Assembly: GCF_026191725.2 (NCBI RefSeq)
Contig: NZ_CP120863.1
Location: forward strand, 2,646,001 to 2,710,000
From: Roseibium porphyridii
Lineage (GTDB): Bacteria > Pseudomonadota > Alphaproteobacteria > Rhizobiales > Stappiaceae
DNA length: 64,000 bases
Reading direction: 5' to 3'
Shown here: positions 8,094 through 16,041 of the stretch, piece by piece
Numbering within the stretch: position 1 is the first letter of the stretch
Layout of the letters: every line of letters begins with the position of its first letter
Notes under the pieces: model-generated
The model's input: only the letters and a program-made list of their open reading frames with translations
The model's database searches: none
Told to the model about the DNA's origin: nothing
Position numbers and translations under genes: made by a program

Positions 8094-9686
8094 TTAGTTC
8101 ACGTTGATCCAACGCAACATGAGGAAGTTGTCTGCCCGCTGAGTCAGGTCGATATTGGATTTCGATCCCCAGAGCAGCGGCTGTACATGAAGCGGGACAT
8201 AGACGACATCATCGCGGATCATCGTGGCCACTTCATCCAGCATTGCCTGACGCTTGTCTGCATCGATTTCTTTCTGGATCTGAGGGAGAAGTTCATCGAC
8301 GCGTTCGTTGGAGTAACCACCGAAGTTCCAGCTGCCGAGTTTTTTCTCGTCATTTTTTGTGGTGACGAGGAAACGGACCGGATGTTCCGCGTCGAAGGTT
8401 CCCGGTGACCAACCCAGAAGGTACATGTCGAAATTGCCGGCCCTAAGCTCCGGCCAGTAGTTTCGAACGGGCATGGCCTTGAGGTCGGCTTTCATACCGG
8501 CCTGTGTCAGCATTGCCGCCATTGCCTTGCAGAGTGCTTCGTCATTGATGTACCGGTCATTCGGGCACATCAGGCCAAAGGAGAACCCGTCCGGGTAACC
8601 CGCTTCGTTCAGCAGGGCCTTGGCGCCGTCCGGGTCATATCCGATGCGTTCGCTTGCTGCTTCGCTGAAGCCCTTCATCTGGGGGCTGACCAACTGGCTG
8701 GCAACCTCGGCATTGCCGCGCATGATTTTGTCGACAAGCGCTTCCGCGCTGATTGCCTTTTGAACTGCTTCACGGACCTTCACATCCTGAAAGGGGTTCT
8801 TGTCGGAGGTCTCGTTCGAGTACTTCAAGGCATCATGGCCGTGGGCAAAACCAAGCATGATCACCCTGGCTTCAATGCCCTGGTGAAGTGTCAGGCCATC
8901 CTGGCCTTCGATGCGTCCGACGTCCTGCACAGGCACCGGATTGATCAGATCGACCTGCCCGCTCAGAAGACCGGCGACCGCTGTCGCTGGGTTGGCAATC
9001 GGAATGAAGGTTGCCTTTGTGAGGTTGTGTTTCTTTTCGTCCCACCAGCCCTCGTTGGGCTCAAGCACGGTTTGAACACCGGGCTCGCGAGAGGCCAGCT
9101 TGAATGGGCCGGTGCCGTTTGCGTTCAAAGTGGCGTAGGTTTCGCTGTCCTTGGCCGGCCGTTCAGCGCCATTGGCCTCTGCCCAACCCTTGTCCAGGAT
9201 CATGAAATTCGCAATGGAATCGGGGAATATCGGGTTTGGCGCATGCGTCAGAAAGTCGATGGTGTGGTCGTCGACAATCTTGACTTCCTTGACCGGTGCG
9301 AACCACGAACTGGTGTCGGCCTCTTCGGAAGAAGCGCGCTCATAGGAAAAGAGAACGTCTTCCGCAGTGAAATCTGCACCGTCATGGAACTTGACGTCCT
9401 TGCGCAGGTTGAAGCGCCAACCGTCGCCGCCAAGCGGTTCCCAGCTTTCAGCGAGGGAACCCTCGATTGCCATGTCCTTGTCGCGACGGACCAGACCCTC
9501 ATAAACATTGTTCAAGAAGCCGAGCACAGGCGCGGAGTTAACCGCGTGAGGATCCATGGTCTGCGGGTCGGTCGGCGAAGACCACTTGAGCTCTGCAGCG
9601 CTTGCAAGAGAAACGGAAGAAAGCAGGGCAGCGGCGAGCGTTAAACCGGCTGCGAAACGGCCAGTTTGGCGTAATGACTTTGTCAT
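8094..9686 (-). CDS. ABC transporter substrate-binding protein, peptide/nickel family 5 (DppA/OppA-like)
   Basis: The 530-residue protein has a Sec signal peptide (cleavage near ASA/AELKW, residue 31). It shows the family 5 signature early in the mature protein (PQTMDPHAVNSAPV, LNNVYEGLV, LAESWEPLGGDGWRFNLRKDVKFHDG, FTAEDVLFSYER). It would bind an oligopeptide, opine or similar solute in the periplasm. No permease or ATPase gene is next to it; it stands alone with its own terminator, so it must share a transporter encoded elsewhere or act as a solitary receptor. The ligand is not inferable. Confidence 0.92.
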   Translation of the reverse strand: MTKSLRQTGRFAAGLTLAAALLSSVSLASAAELKWSSPTDPQTMDPHAVNSAPVLGFLNNVYEGLVRRDKDMAIEGSLAESWEPLGGDGWRFNLRKDVKFHDGADFTAEDVLFSYERASSEEADTSSWFAPVKEVKIVDDHTIDFLTHAPNPIFPDSIANFMILDKGWAEANGAERPAKDSETYATLNANGTGPFKLASREPGVQTVLEPNEGWWDEKKHNLTKATFIPIANPATAVAGLLSGQVDLINPVPVQDVGRIEGQDGLTLHQGIEARVIMLGFAHGHDALKYSNETSDKNPFQDVKVREAVQKAISAEALVDKIMRGNAEVASQLVSPQMKGFSEAASERIGYDPDGAKALLNEAGYPDGFSFGLMCPNDRYINDEALCKAMAAMLTQAGMKADLKAMPVRNYWPELRAGNFDMYLLGWSPGTFDAEHPVRFLVTTKNDEKKLGSWNFGGYSNERVDELLPQIQKEIDADKRQAMLDEVATMIRDDVVYVPLHVQPLLWGSKSNIDLTQRADNFLMLRWINVN

Positions 9687-9743
9687 GACATCCCCATCAA
9701 CTGTTGTTTGGTCTGATTATCGAAACAACCTAAGTCATTTCAG

Positions 9744-9782
9744 GACAAAAGAAACACCGGACCCGCATGCGTGTCCGGTGTT
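9744..9782 (-). terminator. Rho-independent terminator downstream of the putative ncRNA
   Basis: A perfect 10-bp inverted repeat (9753-9762 with 9773-9782) on the minus strand is followed by TTCTTTTG. It lies upstream of the binding-protein gene, so it cannot serve that gene; it ends a transcript coming from 9.8-10 kb. Confidence 0.8.
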
Positions 9783-9965
9783 CATTTAAACTTTTCGTGA
9801 TGGGAAAATCCAGGCTTCCTCAGCCACAGCCGCCGACGTACTTTTGTTCTGCGTTTTGCAGAACAGGCTAACTTTCGTTGGCGCTTCGACCGAGCCAAAC
9901 AAAGGGCACCCTAACGACGATCCTCTTATATCCGGCAGTTGCGGCGACTACCGAGAAACTCTTCG
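9752..9965 (-). ncRNA. Putative independent structured small RNA (6S-like architecture possible)
   Basis: The 370 bases between opdB and the binding-protein gene encode no protein but fold as a rod on the minus strand. An 18-position closing stem pairs 9958-9941 with 9833-9816: 16 positions pair, about five of them as G-U. On the plus strand those wobbles would be A-C mismatches, so the minus strand is the transcribed one. Inside are a perfect 7-bp hairpin (9864-9858 with 9852-9846) and a further GUUUGGC/GCCAAC stem. Terminators lie on both sides: opdB's own at 9992-10021, and one at 9744-9782 that would end this RNA. The long rod with a central bubble recalls 6S RNA, but I cannot confirm identity; ends are approximate. 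Confidence 0.5.
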
Positions 9966-9991
9966 TTTTTTTCAGACAAATTGACCAACAC

Positions 9992-10021
9992 AAATAAATG
10001 CCCAACCATGGAAGGTCGGGC
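9992..10021 (-). terminator. Rho-independent terminator of opdB
   Basis: On the minus strand an 8-bp stem (10021-10014 with 10007-10000, including one G-U pair that is a mismatch on the plus strand) closes a six-base loop and is followed by ATTTATTT. It lies 40 bases after the opdB stop codon. Confidence 0.72.
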
Positions 10022-10060
10022 CTTTTTGATATTCAGAAAACTTGCGGTCTTAAATCAGGT

Positions 10061-12145
10061 CTAGGCCTTTCCGGCCACCATCAGCGCAAAGGCCTGAACC
10101 AGTGCAACTTCCTTGAGCCGGTCAAAGCGACCTGACGCCCCGCCGTGACCCGCCTCCATGTTGGTTTTGAGCATCAGGAGGCTGTTATCGGTTTTAACGG
10201 CACGCAGTTTGGCGACCCATTTTGCGGGCTCCCAATAGGTGACACGCGGGTCGGTGAGGCCGGCAACCGCCAGGATTGCAGGATAGTCCTTTGCCGAAAC
10301 ATTGTCGTAGGGAGAATAGGAGGCGATGTATTCGTAGGCCGATTTGTCCGTAATCGGATTGCCCCATTCCGGCCATTCCGGCGGTGTCAGAGGCAGCGTG
10401 TCGTCAAGCATCGTTGCCAGAACGTCGACAAATGGGACCTCGGCAATAATGCCGCCGAATTTCTCGGGAGCCAGGTTGGCAACGGCGCCCATCAGCATCC
10501 CGCCAGCAGATCCGCCGTGGGCAATGATGCGGTCATAGCCAGAGAACTTCTCCGCAACGAGATGATCCGCTGCCGCGATGAAGTCCGTGAAGGTGTTTTT
10601 TTTCTTCTCCCGGCGGCCTTCCTTGTACCAGCGGAACCCCTTTTCCTTGCCGCCACGCATGTGGGCAATGGCATAAACGAAGCCGCGGTCAACCAGCGAA
10701 AGACAATTCGTGTTGAAACTTGCCGGTATGCTGATGCCGTAGGAGCCGTAGCCGTAAAGAAGCAGCGGGGCAGAACCGTCAAGTTTTGTGTCCTTGCGAT
10801 ACAAAATCGAGACGGGAACTGTTTCTCCATCTTCTGCCGGTGCCATCAGCCGTCTAGTCACGTAGTCAGAGGCGGTGTGGCCGGATGGCACTTCCTGTTC
10901 CTTGCGCAGGACCCTTTCACGGGTTTCGACATTGTAGTCGAAGGTCTGCGAAGGTGTGGTCATGGAAGAATAGGTGAAGCGAATGGTCGTCGTATCGAAC
11001 TCGTAGCCGCCACCTGCTCCCAATGAATACGCTTCTTCGTCGAATGCGATCGAATGTTCAATATTGTCGGTCAAGCGGCGGATGACAATGCGAGGAAGCC
11101 CATCTTCTCGTTCCAGCCGTGTCATGAAGGTCTTGTAGACACAGTGAGAGAGCACGAGACAGCCGGGCTTGTGGGGCACAAGATCTGTCCAGAACTCGCG
11201 GCCCGGCGTCGCCTTGGGAGCTGTTACGATCTTGAAGTCTTCCGCATCTCCAAGGTTCGTCAGGATGTAGAGCGTGTCGCCATGGTCATCGACGGAATAT
11301 TCGACACCTGTATCGCGCGGGGCAATCAGGACTGGCGGTGTTTCCGGCCTATTTGCCGGGATCATCCAGACTTCTGACGTTTCATGGTCATGGATGTCGA
11401 TAAGGATCGTGTCGCCGGACTGGGTCTTGCCCACTCCCATGAAAAAACCGCTGTCCTTTTCTTCGTAGACCAGAACATCGTTGGCCGGATCGGTGCCGAT
11501 CTCGTGGCGGAAAAGCTTGGAGGGCCGATGATTGTCATCCAGCCGGATGTAGAAGACAAATTTGCTGTCTGCGCAAAAGACGCCGCCGCCGCCGGTGTCC
11601 TCGATGCGATAGTCAAGATCCTTGCCGCTCTCGATGTCACGGAGCTGCATTGAATAGTATTCCGAACCCTTGTCATCGTAGGCCCAGGCCAGGAGCTTGT
11701 GATCGGGTGACTGGCTGGCTGCGCCAATCTTGAAATAGGCCTTTCCCTCAGCTTCCTTGTCGCCGTGCAGCAATACGGTTTCCTTGCCGCCGTCACGAGG
11801 TGTGCGGAAAAAGATGGGTTGCTGTCCACCGGTCTCATATTTCAGAGCATAGGCATATGGCCCGTCGGGCGATGGGACGGAGCTGTCGTCTTCCTTGATC
11901 CGGCCTCGCATTTCACCAAAGAGCGTTTCCTGCAGCTCTTTGGTAGCGGCCATCTGACTTTCCTGAAAGGCGTTTTCAGCTTCCAGATAGGCGCGAATGT
12001 CCGCATCAAGGACGGACGGATCGCGCATGACTTCTTGCCAGTTATCAGCTCGAAGCCAGCCATAGTCGTCCTGGCGGGAGATCCCGTGTGTCACGAGGGT
12101 TTCGGGGCGCGCTTCGGCGCGCGGGGGAAAAGCATCCTGTTTCAT
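10061..12145 (-). CDS. opdB: Oligopeptidase B (S9A serine peptidase)
   Basis: This cytosolic serine peptidase cleaves short peptides after basic residues. The protein is about 694 residues, close to the family norm. The N-terminal half is a seven-bladed propeller; the C-terminal alpha/beta-hydrolase domain carries the nucleophile in GGSAGGMLMG, the acid in the GLTDPRV region and the His in MEAGHGGASG. The start at 12145 (MKQDAFPPRAEARPE) follows GGAA and fits relatives; an in-frame ATG lies at 12169 and a longer frame at 12232. It lies 150 bases behind cydB on the same strand and has its own terminator. Confidence 0.93.
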   Translation of the reverse strand: MKQDAFPPRAEARPETLVTHGISRQDDYGWLRADNWQEVMRDPSVLDADIRAYLEAENAFQESQMAATKELQETLFGEMRGRIKEDDSSVPSPDGPYAYALKYETGGQQPIFFRTPRDGGKETVLLHGDKEAEGKAYFKIGAASQSPDHKLLAWAYDDKGSEYYSMQLRDIESGKDLDYRIEDTGGGGVFCADSKFVFYIRLDDNHRPSKLFRHEIGTDPANDVLVYEEKDSGFFMGVGKTQSGDTILIDIHDHETSEVWMIPANRPETPPVLIAPRDTGVEYSVDDHGDTLYILTNLGDAEDFKIVTAPKATPGREFWTDLVPHKPGCLVLSHCVYKTFMTRLEREDGLPRIVIRRLTDNIEHSIAFDEEAYSLGAGGGYEFDTTTIRFTYSSMTTPSQTFDYNVETRERVLRKEQEVPSGHTASDYVTRRLMAPAEDGETVPVSILYRKDTKLDGSAPLLLYGYGSYGISIPASFNTNCLSLVDRGFVYAIAHMRGGKEKGFRWYKEGRREKKKNTFTDFIAAADHLVAEKFSGYDRIIAHGGSAGGMLMGAVANLAPEKFGGIIAEVPFVDVLATMLDDTLPLTPPEWPEWGNPITDKSAYEYIASYSPYDNVSAKDYPAILAVAGLTDPRVTYWEPAKWVAKLRAVKTDNSLLMLKTNMEAGHGGASGRFDRLKEVALVQAFALMVAGKA

Positions 12146-12295
12146 GGTTCCGAGGTAGGTTTTTTCCATGATGAAGGCAAGGTCGACGCCTTTGAAAAAG
12201 TCATTGTTTCCCGCATGGTCTTGGCTCTGCAAGCGCTGAACACTGTCAAAACTGCAAAGACTTTAGCCAAAGCCACCGACATCGGAAACGCCAGA

Positions 12296-13309
12296 TCAAT
12301 CGTAAGTCAGCTCCGTCGCTTTGCCGCGGAACACCGTGTAGGCCAGGATCGTGTAGCCGATGATCACGGGCAGCACGAAGATTGCCCCCAGCAAAATGAT
12401 AAAGAGGCTCTCCGGAGCGCTGGCGCTCTCGTAAAGGGTGAGTTTTTCCGGGACCACGTAAGGATAGAACGAGTATGCGAGCCCCGAAAAGGCGAGCGTG
12501 AACAGCGTCGCCGTTACGGAGAAGGGAACCCAGCTCCATCTATCCTTGCTGTCGGGCAGGTGTTTCAGTGCAGTCCACAATACGAACAGGAGGAGCGCGG
12601 ACATGAGTGGCAACGGCGCCAGCAGGATGATGGAGGGAAAGGAGAACCACTTCTCAAAAATCCTGCTGCTGACAAGGGGACTTGCCAAAGAAACGGCACC
12701 CAGTCCGAGGATCACACCCCATAGGTTTCGGCGAGCCCAATTGACTGCTCTTGTCTGCAGATCACCTTCGGTTTTGATGATCAGCCAGCTTGCTCCGATC
12801 AGTCCGTAACCTGCGGTCAGGCAGACTGCGGTCAGCAATCCGAAGGCAACGGTCGTTGCGCTCTGTTCCAGGCCCATAATGTAGATGCCGAGCATATAGC
12901 CCTGCGAAAGGGAAGCGGACAGGGAGCCCAGGAAAAAGGCCAGGTTCCAGCGCACTTTTTGAGTGCCGGTGGTCTTGGCCCTGAATTCGAACGCAACGCC
13001 CCTCAAAATTAAACCAATCAGCATGATCGCGACCGGCAGATAGAGCGCGGTCAATATGGTTCCGTGTGCGGCGGGAAAGGCAACAAGCAGCAATCCGACG
13101 GCCAGAACCAGCCAGGTTTCATTGGCATCCCAGAAGGGCCCGATAGCGGCGACCATTCGGTCCTTCTCTGCATCAGTTGCCAAGGGAAACAGGATGCCGA
13201 CGCCAAGATCAAAGCCGTCAAGAATGACATAGACCAGGATCGAAAGGCCCATCAGCGCGGCAAAGGCAAGCGGAAGCCAGGTTGCGGGATCTCCGAAAAG
13301 GGTCATCAT
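12296..13309 (-). CDS. cydB: Cytochrome bd-type quinol oxidase subunit II
   Basis: This 337-residue polytopic inner-membrane subunit pairs with CydA to form the bd oxidase, which reduces oxygen to water with electrons from quinol. The family start DPATWLPLAFAALMGLSILVYVILDGFDLGVGIL is evident (in pieces: LVYVILDGFDLGVG, GPFWDANETWLV). Nine or so hydrophobic helices follow. The start ATG lies two bases after the cydA stop, so the two are translationally coupled. No cydX-like small ORF is evident right after it. Confidence 0.95.
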   Translation of the reverse strand: MMTLFGDPATWLPLAFAALMGLSILVYVILDGFDLGVGILFPLATDAEKDRMVAAIGPFWDANETWLVLAVGLLLVAFPAAHGTILTALYLPVAIMLIGLILRGVAFEFRAKTTGTQKVRWNLAFFLGSLSASLSQGYMLGIYIMGLEQSATTVAFGLLTAVCLTAGYGLIGASWLIIKTEGDLQTRAVNWARRNLWGVILGLGAVSLASPLVSSRIFEKWFSFPSIILLAPLPLMSALLLFVLWTALKHLPDSKDRWSWVPFSVTATLFTLAFSGLAYSFYPYVVPEKLTLYESASAPESLFIILLGAIFVLPVIIGYTILAYTVFRGKATELTYD

Positions 13310-13311
13310 AA

Positions 13312-14685
13312 TTACTCCGCGGGCACGAGCGAGACCTGCGCCGCCCCTGAATGGGGGCGGGCGTCGGTGTTTGTGGATTTTCGGGCGAGGCGGAAGATCA
13401 CAGTGATATAGGCGGCCAGCAACACAGCGTAGACAGCGAGATAAGCCGCAAGGGTCGAGGCAACCATGCCTGCGGGCACGTCGGCAACTGCTGCTTCTGT
13501 GGTCAGTACCCCCTGAACCAACCAGGGTTGCCGTCCGATTTCCGTCGTGTACCAGCCAGCCAGCGTTGCGATCCAGCCCGAGAAGGTCATTGCCACGAGG
13601 CCCCGCAGTATCCAGGGATTAAGCTTGTCAATTCCGCCGCTGCGGCGCAGGGCGACCAGCGTTCCCCAGCTTGCCAACAGCATCAGCATTCCAGTTCCGA
13701 CCATCACGCGGAAAGACCAGAAGACCGGTGCAACGGGCGGGTGCAAGGGCGATCCATCTTCGGCGTAAAAATCGTTCAATCCGGGAACGACACCGTCCGG
13801 ATCGTGTTTCAGGATCAAGGACGCGCCATTCGGGACAGCCAGTTCAAAGCGGTTCTCTCGCGCTTCTTCATCGGGTAGGGCGAACAGAAGCAGCGGAACA
13901 TTTGATCCCGTGGTCCAGTTGCCTTCCATCGCCGCAACTTTTTGTGGCTGATGTTCGAGGGTGTTCAGACCATGCAGATCTCCTGCATAGATTTGCACCG
14001 GGATAAGAATGGCCGCCATCCAGATGCCTGTTTTGAAAGAAAGCCGCACACCTTTTGACGTGTCGCCGATCAGGCGTCGATAAGCGGAGACCCCGGTAAT
14101 CAGGAATGCCACGGTCAGACCACTCGCCAGCAGCATATGCGCCAGACGGTACGGCATCGATGGATTGAAGACGATCGCCATCCAGTCAGTTGCGTGGACC
14201 ACACCGTCTCTCAGCTCAAACCCGGTCGGAGTGTGCATCCAGGAATTCAGAACCAGGATCCAGAACGCGCTGACTGTGGTTCCGAATGCAACCAGGAAGG
14301 TTGCCAACGTATGCAGCCAGTTGGGGACCCGGCGCGATCCGAACAGCATGATGCCGAGAAACGCAGCTTCCAGGAAAAAGGCAGTCAACACCTCATAAGC
14401 CAGGAGCGGCCCGGCGACATTTCCGACCGTTTCCATGAAGCCGGGCCAGTTTGTTCCGAACTGAAAGCTCATCGTAATGCCACTAACGACACCGAGGCCG
14501 AAAGACAACGCGAACACCTTTACCCAGAACCGGTAGGCCGCCATCCAGCGGTCGTCAGCGGTTGCGTTGAAACGAAGCTTGAAAAACAGCAACACCCAAC
14601 CGAGGGCGATGGTGATTGTCGGAAACAGGATGTGAAACGAGATATTCGCGGCAAACTGAATCCGGCTTAACAGCAGCTCTTCCAT
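13312..14685 (-). CDS. cydA: Cytochrome bd-type quinol oxidase subunit I (short Q-loop, CIO type)
   Basis: This subunit binds haems b558, b595 and d and the quinol. At 457 residues it is shorter than E. coli CydA (522) because the Q-loop is short, the pattern of cyanide-insensitive oxidases (CioA). His18 in FHILFP is the high-spin haem ligand; GTNWPGFMETVGNVAGPLLAYEVL and a C-terminal TEIGRQPWLVQG motif are typical. The oxidase supports respiration at low oxygen or under cyanide/NO/sulfide stress, fitting the sodB and cytochrome c' genes nearby. A 400-base upstream region separates it from the divergent riboswitch. Confidence 0.95.
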   Translation of the reverse strand: MEELLLSRIQFAANISFHILFPTITIALGWVLLFFKLRFNATADDRWMAAYRFWVKVFALSFGLGVVSGITMSFQFGTNWPGFMETVGNVAGPLLAYEVLTAFFLEAAFLGIMLFGSRRVPNWLHTLATFLVAFGTTVSAFWILVLNSWMHTPTGFELRDGVVHATDWMAIVFNPSMPYRLAHMLLASGLTVAFLITGVSAYRRLIGDTSKGVRLSFKTGIWMAAILIPVQIYAGDLHGLNTLEHQPQKVAAMEGNWTTGSNVPLLLFALPDEEARENRFELAVPNGASLILKHDPDGVVPGLNDFYAEDGSPLHPPVAPVFWSFRVMVGTGMLMLLASWGTLVALRRSGGIDKLNPWILRGLVAMTFSGWIATLAGWYTTEIGRQPWLVQGVLTTEAAVADVPAGMVASTLAAYLAVYAVLLAAYITVIFRLARKSTNTDARPHSGAAQVSLVPAE

Positions 14686-15087
14686 GTGACACCTTTCAAG
14701 CCGTCAACTCTTGCTGCTGAATATGGAATTCTACTTATCGGCTACAATCGAATTTGGCTTGCCTGCGGCGCCATGCCCTGCGGCAACCGGTCACTCGGTC
14801 ACGTTGCCCCATCGAATGCAATGCATGTTGGGCGTTCTTGTTCCTTAAAAACGTTCAATATGCCATTGCTGAGCACATCGCGCAGAAAGACCTGTGGAAC
14901 GTCCAGGTTCAAAATTTCCGCAATGACAACTTTCAGCTCGCTCGACCATTGAAACTGGAGCAGACGGTTTCGGTGCCCTGTTCGTTTGCATCCCAACCAA
15001 GATGTGGATTTGGGGTGTCCAAATATTCCCCCGAGCGTGAATGGCTTGATTGACTCAACTACAAAATTGCGGCAATCAGTTTTCAAT
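14686..15087. other. Intergenic region between cydA and the cobalamin riboswitch
   Basis: This stretch has no convincing gene. It must hold the minus-strand cydA promoter and the plus-strand riboswitch promoter. A minus-strand open frame (stop at 14799) reads ELKVVIAEILNLDVPQVFL and looks protein-like for about 60 residues. It has no start codon with a ribosome site and would run antisense into the riboswitch, so it is either chance or a gene remnant. A TTGATTGACTCAA element at 15046-15058 resembles, but does not match, an FNR box. Confidence 0.4.
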
Positions 15088-15262
15088 GGTTTCCGAATCC
15101 GAGACCGGATCGGGATTAAAAGGGAACACGGTGAGGCGTAGCCAGAAGGCACCAAATCCGTGACTGCCCCCGCAACTGTGAACGGCGAGCAAACCTGAAA
15201 GCGCCACTGGGTTTCCCGGGAAGGATCAGGCAAGCGACGACCCGTAAGTCAGGAGACCTGCC
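15088..15262 (+). promoter_or_regulatory. Cobalamin (B12) riboswitch
   Basis: The adenosylcobalamin aptamer is unmistakable. It contains GGGAACACGGTGAGGC, then CCGTGACTGCCCCCGCAACTGT, GCCACTGG (the B12 box with its partner), a CGGGAAGG loop and the closing AGTCAGGAGACCTGCC. It would lower expression of the downstream DUF1636/ABC operon when cobalamin is plentiful. The first plausible starts are a 36-codon ORF at 15314 and the ORF at 15390. A GGAGGAG ribosome site at about 15298-15304 lies where an expression platform could sequester it. Confidence 0.95.
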
Positions 15263-15389
15263 ATTGCATTTTCAACTTCAACCCGGGCGGGGTGTCCTGG
15301 AGGAGCGAGTGGCATGGCATATCGGCTATTTTTGCTGACACAAATTGACATTCGGTTCTTGAACGCCCCGCGCCATCGCGGAGGGCGAT

Positions 15390-15647
15390 ATGAACCGGAG
15401 CAACACGACTACCAATTCCATTGATCCTGTCTTCCTGAAGGCTACAGACCCGTTAAGTGAACGCGCCGCGCGAGCCATGCAGCCGAACGCTCGTCCTGTG
15501 GGGCTTGTCAAAAAACCGATTCGTAATGTAATAACATTACAGAACTTTATACCTGACCGTACTCCGCAAGTTATTTTGCGTCCCCAGGAAGGGAACGAAC
15601 CAGGCAGTTTCGGGAAAAGTGTGGCGGAGAATGATGATGCAAGGTGA
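15390..15647 (+). CDS. Small hypothetical ORF directly downstream of the B12 riboswitch
   Basis: The 85-codon ORF starts with ATG behind a strong GGAGGG and ends 11 bases inside the DUF1636 gene, which suggests coupling. The product is polar and basic with no signal peptide or membrane segment, and I do not recognise it. A second, 36-codon ORF (15314-15424, also behind GGAGGAG) overlaps its 5' end. A Zur-like operator and promoter lie within it (15505-15540). It may be a regulatory leader ORF rather than a functional protein. Confidence 0.35.
   Translation: MNRSNTTTNSIDPVFLKATDPLSERAARAMQPNARPVGLVKKPIRNVITLQNFIPDRTPQVILRPQEGNEPGSFGKSVAENDDAR
15505..15540 (+). promoter_or_regulatory. Candidate promoter overlapped by a Zur-like inverted repeat
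   Basis: TTGTCA at 15505-15510 and TAATAA at 15529-15534, 18 bases apart, form a plausible sigma-70 promoter. The perfect inverted repeat GTAATGT-N4-ACATTAC at 15523-15540 covers its -10 element. The core ATGTAATAACAT differs by one base from the ATGTTATAACAT core of proteobacterial Zur boxes. Repression of the downstream DUF1636/ABC genes by a Fur-family protein, most likely Zur, is inferred. Confidence 0.5.
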
Positions 15648-16041
15648 CAAACACAAGATCTTTGTCTGCACATCCTGCCGCTACAAGGGCACCAGCTGCC
15701 GGCCGGGTTTCGAGCTGATCAAGAAACTTCAGGACGCAATGCGTCTTGCGACACCGATAGTGGGTGACGATTTTGAAGTGTCCGGCATTGCCTGCATGGC
15801 CGGCTGCGACAGGCCCTGTACGGTTGCTTATCGAGCCAGTGGCAAGGCGACCTATCTGTTTGGCGATATAGACCCTGAGACCGATATTGAGGACCTTATT
15901 GCCTTTGCGCGGCAGTATCAGGACCTCACAGATGGTTGGTGCTCTTCGACGGTGCGACCGGGCAAACTTCGGAAAACCACACTCGCACGCATTCCATCTG
16001 CGATGATCCTGACCCAGGCTGAGGAGACTGCAGCCTCATGA
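15637..16041 (+). CDS. DUF1636 family cysteine-rich metal-binding-like protein
   Basis: This 134-residue cytosolic protein belongs to DUF1636, whose genes are repeatedly found under B12 riboswitches beside metal/cobalamin uptake systems. It has cysteines in the ferredoxin-like pattern: FVCTSCRYKGTSC near the N-terminus and CMAGCDRPC in the middle, suited to metal or Fe-S binding. I chose the third of three consecutive ATGs (15637) because GGAG is seven bases upstream; 15631 and 15634 are alternatives. Its stop overlaps the ATPase start by four bases. Confidence 0.88.
   Translation: MQGDKHKIFVCTSCRYKGTSCRPGFELIKKLQDAMRLATPIVGDDFEVSGIACMAGCDRPCTVAYRASGKATYLFGDIDPETDIEDLIAFARQYQDLTDGWCSSTVRPGKLRKTTLARIPSAMILTQAEETAAS

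Noticed and set aside
8760..9644. Plus-strand ORF of 294 codons opposite the DppA-like gene
   Set aside because: No family pattern or ribosome site; the opposite strand encodes a standard family 5 binding protein.
10145..12724. Several plus-strand ORFs (293, 107, 89 and 319 codons) opposite opdB and cydB
   Set aside because: They are antisense shadows of two well-recognised genes; composition is atypical.
14137..14670. Plus-strand ORF of 177 codons opposite cydA
   Set aside because: Charged, low-hydrophobicity peptide produced by reading a membrane protein gene backwards; no start signal.
15046..15058. TTGATTGACTCAA as an FNR/Anr box for cydAB
   Set aside because: The spacing and second half-site do not fit TTGAT-N4-ATCAA, and it lies over 360 bases from cydA.
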